From: JBBSZK01 sp964354995
Lineage (GTDB): Archaea > Nanobdellota > Nanobdellia > Pacearchaeales > GW2011-AR1
DNA length: 24,741 bases
Reading direction: 5' to 3'
Assembly: GCA_964354995.1 (NCBI GenBank)
Contig: CAYHBQ010000010.1
Coordinates: 1-24,741, forward strand
Shown here: one piece after another, positions 21,930 to 24,741 of the stretch
Position numbering within the stretch: position 1 is the stretch's first letter
Layout of the letters: each line of letters begins with the position of its first letter
Notes under the pieces: model-generated
The model's input: only the letters and a program-made list of their open reading frames with translations
Databases searched by the model: none
What the model was told of the DNA's origin: nothing
Translations under genes and position numbers: made by a program

Positions 21930-21959
21930 GCCTCCTCATCCCGCAGTGTATCTGCTGGG
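21909..21959 (+). promoter_or_regulatory. minD promoter and 5' leader hairpin
   Basis: TTTATAAG near 21909-21916 predicts transcription from about 21938. The leader then begins with CCCGCAG (21940-21946), loop TGTAT, and CTGC-T-GGG (21952-21959), a 7-bp stem with one bulged T that ends 6 nt before ATG 21966. No Shine-Dalgarno site is seen. Confidence 0.45.
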
Positions 21960-21965
21960 TTTCGA

Positions 21966-22718
21966 ATGGCTAAGCTTATTGCAGTAATTTCAGGTAAAGG
22001 TGGTGTAGGCAAAACGACGACTGCCATCAATTTGGGCGCTGCGCTCAACTCGTTTGGTAAAGAGGTCATCGTGCTAGATGCAAATTTGACTACTCCTAAT
22101 GTTGGACTTCATTTAGGTGCACCCATTGTGCCGATTAACCTTAATCATGTGTTACTTGGCAAAGCAAAGATAGGGGATGCGTTGTATGAGCATGAGTCTG
22201 GCACTAAGATTGTTCCGAGTTCGCTTTCTGTTAAAGAATTGCGTCGACTAAACCATCGCAAACTTCGTGATGTTGGTAAGTCGTTGCGTCGCATGGCCGA
22301 TTTCGTACTCTACGACTCTGCTGCGGGTCTCGGTGAGGAAGCGGTAAGTAGCATGGAAGCGGCTGATGAATTGATTATTGTTACTAACCCTGAAATTCCT
22401 GCAGTCACTGATGCACTTAAAACTTCTAAGCTGGCTGAGGAACTTGGTAAACCTATCTTGGGTGTTATCGTTACGCGTGTTAAAAATTCAAAGACTGAAA
22501 TGCCTCTTTCTAATATTCGGGAGATGCTCGATTTGCCTATTTTAGGGGTTATTCCTGAAGACAAGAATATGCAGTCTGCGTTGTCACAAAAAGATGCGCT
22601 TATTCATACGCATCCAACGAGCAGAGCGACTATCGCTTATAAGAAGATAGCCGCGAAGATGGCTGGCGTGAGTTATGAAGAACCGAGCTTGTTTGCTCGT
22701 ATGTTTTCTCGAAGTTGA
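21966..22718 (+). CDS. minD: MinD-family ATPase
   Basis: ParA/MinD-type ATPase that positions cellular structures by cycling on and off the membrane. It has 250 residues. The deviant Walker A motif is KGGVGKTT (11-18, with the signature Lys at 11). Switch regions follow as VLDANLTTPNVG and VLYDSAAGLGEE, and TRVKNSK is the family base-contacting block. The last residues, SLFARMFSRS, form a short amphipathic, basic-hydrophobic tail like the membrane-targeting sequence of bacterial MinD, so membrane binding is likely. In archaea MinD homologues place motility and sensory arrays rather than FtsZ rings; the role here is open. No MinC or MinE is visible. It is convergent with metG subunit beta, 2 nt away. 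Confidence 0.93.
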   Translation: MAKLIAVISGKGGVGKTTTAINLGAALNSFGKEVIVLDANLTTPNVGLHLGAPIVPINLNHVLLGKAKIGDALYEHESGTKIVPSSLSVKELRRLNHRKLRDVGKSLRRMADFVLYDSAAGLGEEAVSSMEAADELIIVTNPEIPAVTDALKTSKLAEELGKPILGVIVTRVKNSKTEMPLSNIREMLDLPILGVIPEDKNMQSALSQKDALIHTHPTSRATIAYKKIAAKMAGVSYEEPSLFARMFSRS

Positions 22719-22720
22719 TT

Positions 22721-23065
22721 TTATCGTATTTTGCTTCCAGGTTCAATGTTTTCTGAGGGTTTTAACAGCGTGATAATTGAATCGTCCGTGTTGGCTGCGG
22801 CAAGCGTCATGCCTTCACTTCTCACGCCTCGCAATACGACAGGTTCGAGGTTAACAATAAATATGCCTAATTTTCCCTCGAGTTGCTTTTTTTCGTATAT
22901 CTTTTTGAGGCCGGCGACGATAGTTCGCTGTCCGAGTTCGCCGAAGTCAACTTTCATAACATAGAGTTTGTCGGCTTTAGGGTGGTCTTCAACTTCAAGG
23001 ATCTTGCCTACACGGAGGTCGCACTGTTCCCAGGTGCTAAATGGAATGGTTGGTTTTGAAGTCAT
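22721..23065 (-). CDS. metG: tRNA-binding protein, MetRS C-terminal (beta) subunit
   Basis: A 114-residue OB-fold tRNA-binding domain of the EMAPII/Trbp111/Arc1p type, equal to the C-terminal domain that many methionyl-tRNA synthetases carry. Typical blocks are DLRVGKILEVEDHPKADKLY, QRTIVAGLKK and VNLEPVVLRGVRSEGM. It increases tRNA affinity and usually dimerises. Its ATG overlaps the stop of the catalytic MetRS gene by 4 nt (ATGA), so the two halves are translationally coupled and together replace a single fused MetRS. Confidence 0.95.
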   Translation of the reverse strand: MTSKPTIPFSTWEQCDLRVGKILEVEDHPKADKLYVMKVDFGELGQRTIVAGLKKIYEKKQLEGKLGIFIVNLEPVVLRGVRSEGMTLAAANTDDSIITLLKPSENIEPGSKIR

Positions 23066-24492
23066 AGTTTTTTGAAAAGGATATCTGCCTTTTTAATTTT
23101 TGATATCTTAAGAGGGGCTTCTAACGTTTTCCAATCGAGTTTGAAGTTGAACGTTTTTGCTATTTTTTCACAGGTTTCGGGGAGGAACGAACTCAACAAG
23201 ATGGTTGCATTCTTGAGGGCGTTTGCCGCGGTGTAGAGAACCTTCGTATCGTGGGTTTCCCAAGGCTTTTCTTTCTGGAGGTATTCGTTTATTCTGTCTA
23301 TTCCTGCAAATATTCCATGGAGTGCTTTATCGAGCTGATATTCTTGCATACACTCTTCTACTTCTTTTTGTATTAATTCGCTGTCAAGGTTTTTTGCTTT
23401 TTCTAATCCGTATTTTTCTGCAAGCGTGCTCAGGCGTGAGACAAGATTACCTAGTTTATTTGCTAATTCGTTGTTATGACGTTCGATGAGCATTTTTTCT
23501 GAGAAATCTCCGTCTTCGCCGAGCGGTGTTTCTCTCAAAAGAAAGTAACGCGCGCTGTCAACACCCGCGATTGAAACGAGCTTTTCGATATTAATCGCAT
23601 TTCCCGCTGATTTGCCCATTTTTTCATTATTTACCGTAAGCCATCCATGTGCGAAGACTGTTTTGGGTAGTTCAAGAGCGGCTGATTTGAGCATAGCGGG
23701 CCAATACACGGCGTGAAACCAAAGGATATCTTTTCCTATGAGGTGCATATCTGCAGGCCAGAATTTTTCTTTTCCTTTCTGTTTTGTTGCGGAATAATAG
23801 TTAAGAAGCGCATCAAACCAGACATAGCATACGTGTTTTTTATCAAATGGTAGCGGAATTCCCCATGAGAAACTTGTTCGTGAAATACTAAAGTCCTTTA
23901 GCTCTTCTTGTACTCTATTTATTATTTCTTGCCTACGATGTTTAGGCAGGATAAACTGGGGATTCTTTTTGTACAAATCTAAAAGAAATTCCCTGTATTT
24001 AGAAAGTCTAAAAAAATAGGTTTCTTCTTTAAGCGTTTCTAACTCTCTTTTATGTATGGGGCAGTGAAGATTCGGAGCGTCTTTTTCAGTGTAATAGGCT
24101 TCGCAGGCGGTGCAATAGAATCCTTCATAGGTTCCTTTGTAGATGTCTCCTCTTTCATATACTCTTTGCAGTATCTCTTGTACTGTTTTTTCATGGGCTT
24201 TGTCTGTTGTTCTGATAAAATAATCGTATTCTATGTTTAATTGTTTCCATGCTTTTTTGAACTCAGGGATAAGTTCGTCTATAAACTCTTTTGGTTTTTT
24301 GCCTGCTTTTTCTGCGGTCGATGCTAACTTTTTACCGTGTTCGTCGGTTCCTGTCAGGAAGAATACGTGTTTTCCTTTAAGCTTATTCCATCGTGCGAGT
24401 GTGTCTGCGGCGATAGTTGTATACGCGTGTCCTAAGTGAGGGATATCGTTTGGATAGTATATGGGCGTGGTTATGTAAAATGCTTCTTTCAT
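23062..24492 (-). CDS. metG: Methionyl-tRNA synthetase, catalytic subunit
   Basis: Class I enzyme that charges initiator and elongator tRNA-Met. It has 476 residues, with the catalytic and anticodon-binding domains but no fused tRNA-binding tail. The HIGH motif is HLGH (19-22) and the KMSKS loop is KMGKS (291-295, in NNEKMGKSAGN). The zinc knuckle is single, C127-x2-C130 with C144-x2-H147, like the Thermus type, rather than the double knuckle of many archaeal MetRS. TGTDEHGKK and GWLTVNNEKMGKS are standard. This suggests a bacterial-type gene, perhaps acquired by transfer. A TATA box 25.5 nt upstream of ATG 24492 gives a leaderless mRNA. Confidence 0.96.
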   Translation of the reverse strand: MKEAFYITTPIYYPNDIPHLGHAYTTIAADTLARWNKLKGKHVFFLTGTDEHGKKLASTAEKAGKKPKEFIDELIPEFKKAWKQLNIEYDYFIRTTDKAHEKTVQEILQRVYERGDIYKGTYEGFYCTACEAYYTEKDAPNLHCPIHKRELETLKEETYFFRLSKYREFLLDLYKKNPQFILPKHRRQEIINRVQEELKDFSISRTSFSWGIPLPFDKKHVCYVWFDALLNYYSATKQKGKEKFWPADMHLIGKDILWFHAVYWPAMLKSAALELPKTVFAHGWLTVNNEKMGKSAGNAINIEKLVSIAGVDSARYFLLRETPLGEDGDFSEKMLIERHNNELANKLGNLVSRLSTLAEKYGLEKAKNLDSELIQKEVEECMQEYQLDKALHGIFAGIDRINEYLQKEKPWETHDTKVLYTAANALKNATILLSSFLPETCEKIAKTFNFKLDWKTLEAPLKISKIKKADILFKKL

Positions 24493-24513
24493 ATCTTGAA
24501 GAGCGAGGAGAGG

Positions 24514-24521
24514 TATAAAAA
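24514..24521 (-). promoter_or_regulatory. TATA box for metG
   Basis: TTTTTATA on the minus strand is centred 25.5 nt before ATG 24492. Confidence 0.6.
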
Positions 24522-24537
24522 TATGGTGTTGCGGTTG

Positions 24538-24547
24538 TTTTTTAAAG
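24538..24547 (+). promoter_or_regulatory. TATA box for tRNA-Gly
   Basis: TTTTTTAAAG is centred about 27 nt before the mature tRNA 5' end at 24570. Confidence 0.5.
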
Positions 24548-24569
24548 TCTTATCTTTAACCATAGGAAT

Positions 24570-24641
24570 GCACCGGTGATCTAACGGTTATGATGCGAGC
24601 TTCCCAAGCCTGCAACCCGGGTTCGACTCCCGGCCGGTGCA
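24570..24641 (+). tRNA. tRNA-Gly (anticodon CCC)
   Basis: A 72-nt cloverleaf: acceptor GCACCGG/CCGGTGC with discriminator A, D stem ATC/GAT, anticodon loop TTCCCAA, T arm CCGGG-TTCGACT-CCCGG. The anticodon CCC reads GGG. The anticodon stem CGAGC/GCCTG has an A-C mismatch at the third pair and a G-U pair, unlike the perfect other stems. No encoded CCA and no intron. A 10-nt complement of the T arm follows 3 nt after the gene. Confidence 0.93.
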
Positions 24642-24684
24642 TTGGAGTCGAACGCACACGCAGATTGCTATCCGCGGTGCATGT

Positions 24685-24741
24685 TTAAAAGAGATTTGCA
24701 AGAATAAATACAATTATTGCGCCCGCGATCTCCATAAGTCC
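24685..24741 (-). CDS. C-terminal end of a probable membrane protein
   Basis: The minus strand from the window edge reads GLMEIAGAIIVFILANLF then TAA, 18 residues in an open frame that continues past the edge. The stretch is hydrophobic like the last membrane helix of a larger protein. So little is visible that it could also be non-coding; a short start at the ATG within it is unlikely. Confidence 0.35.
   Translation of the reverse strand, partial: GLMEIAGAIIVFILANLF

Noticed and set aside
1..24741. CRISPR arrays, rRNA genes and insertion sequences
   Set aside because: No regularly spaced repeats, no rRNA-like conserved blocks and no transposase-like protein were seen on either strand.

Overview
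The window is almost certainly from an archaeal chromosome. It encodes aIF1A, aIF2-beta, aRF1, MCM helicase, Sec61-beta, NAC, deoxyhypusine synthase and a Dim2-type KH protein. Both tRNA genes lack an encoded CCA. Most genes have an archaeal TATA box about 25 nt before the start codon, which implies leaderless mRNAs. Archaeal information genes are mixed with bacterial-type genes (MnmA, a one-knuckle MetRS with a separate tRNA-binding subunit, an ECF-like sigma factor). With the very compact layout, this suggests a DPANN-type lineage, for example the Woesearchaeota/Pacearchaeota group. That placement is inference.

Layout. 1-3425 (+): the 3' end of a GatA-like amidase, a UlaG-like metallo-hydrolase, a DHH phosphoesterase and deoxyhypusine synthase. 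3399-3959 (-): an ECF sigma-factor-like protein, tail-to-tail with dys and divergent from ftsZ (4096-5172, +). 5243-6432: a nitroreductase (-) and an orphan gene (+). 6429-8323 (-): mnmA, an ion channel and tRNA-Asn(GUU). 8324-8622: a T-rich spacer and a 13-codon lysine-rich mini-gene (+). 8600-10556 (-): the translation cluster Dim2/aIF1A, DUF424, a 56-residue basic protein and aIF2-beta. 10607-11212 (+): a Cys-containing membrane protein. 11231-16449 (-): an RPA-like OB-fold protein, intein-split MCM and aRF1. 16515-16961 (+): an orphan. 16985-19348 (-): ValRS. 19399-22718 (+): Nth-type glycosylase, Sec61-beta, zinc ribbon, HAD phosphatase, NAC, an orphan and MinD. 22721-24492 (-): split MetRS. 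24570-24641 (+): tRNA-Gly(CCC). The last bases hold the end of a probable membrane-protein gene (-).

How the genes fit together. Most of the window serves translation: initiation, termination, tRNA charging and thiolation, nascent-chain handling, secretion and eIF5A modification. Replication and repair (MCM, RPA-like, Nth) and cell division or positioning (FtsZ, MinD) make up the rest. Promoters are strikingly uniform. The TATA centre lies 25-26 nt from the start codon for about fifteen genes, and this was used to choose starts. Clear Shine-Dalgarno leaders appear only before ftsZ, the 13-residue micropeptide and the 56-residue basic protein. The most unusual item is the full sigma2-sigma4 sigma-factor-like gene, because archaea lack the bacterial RNA polymerase that sigma factors bind.
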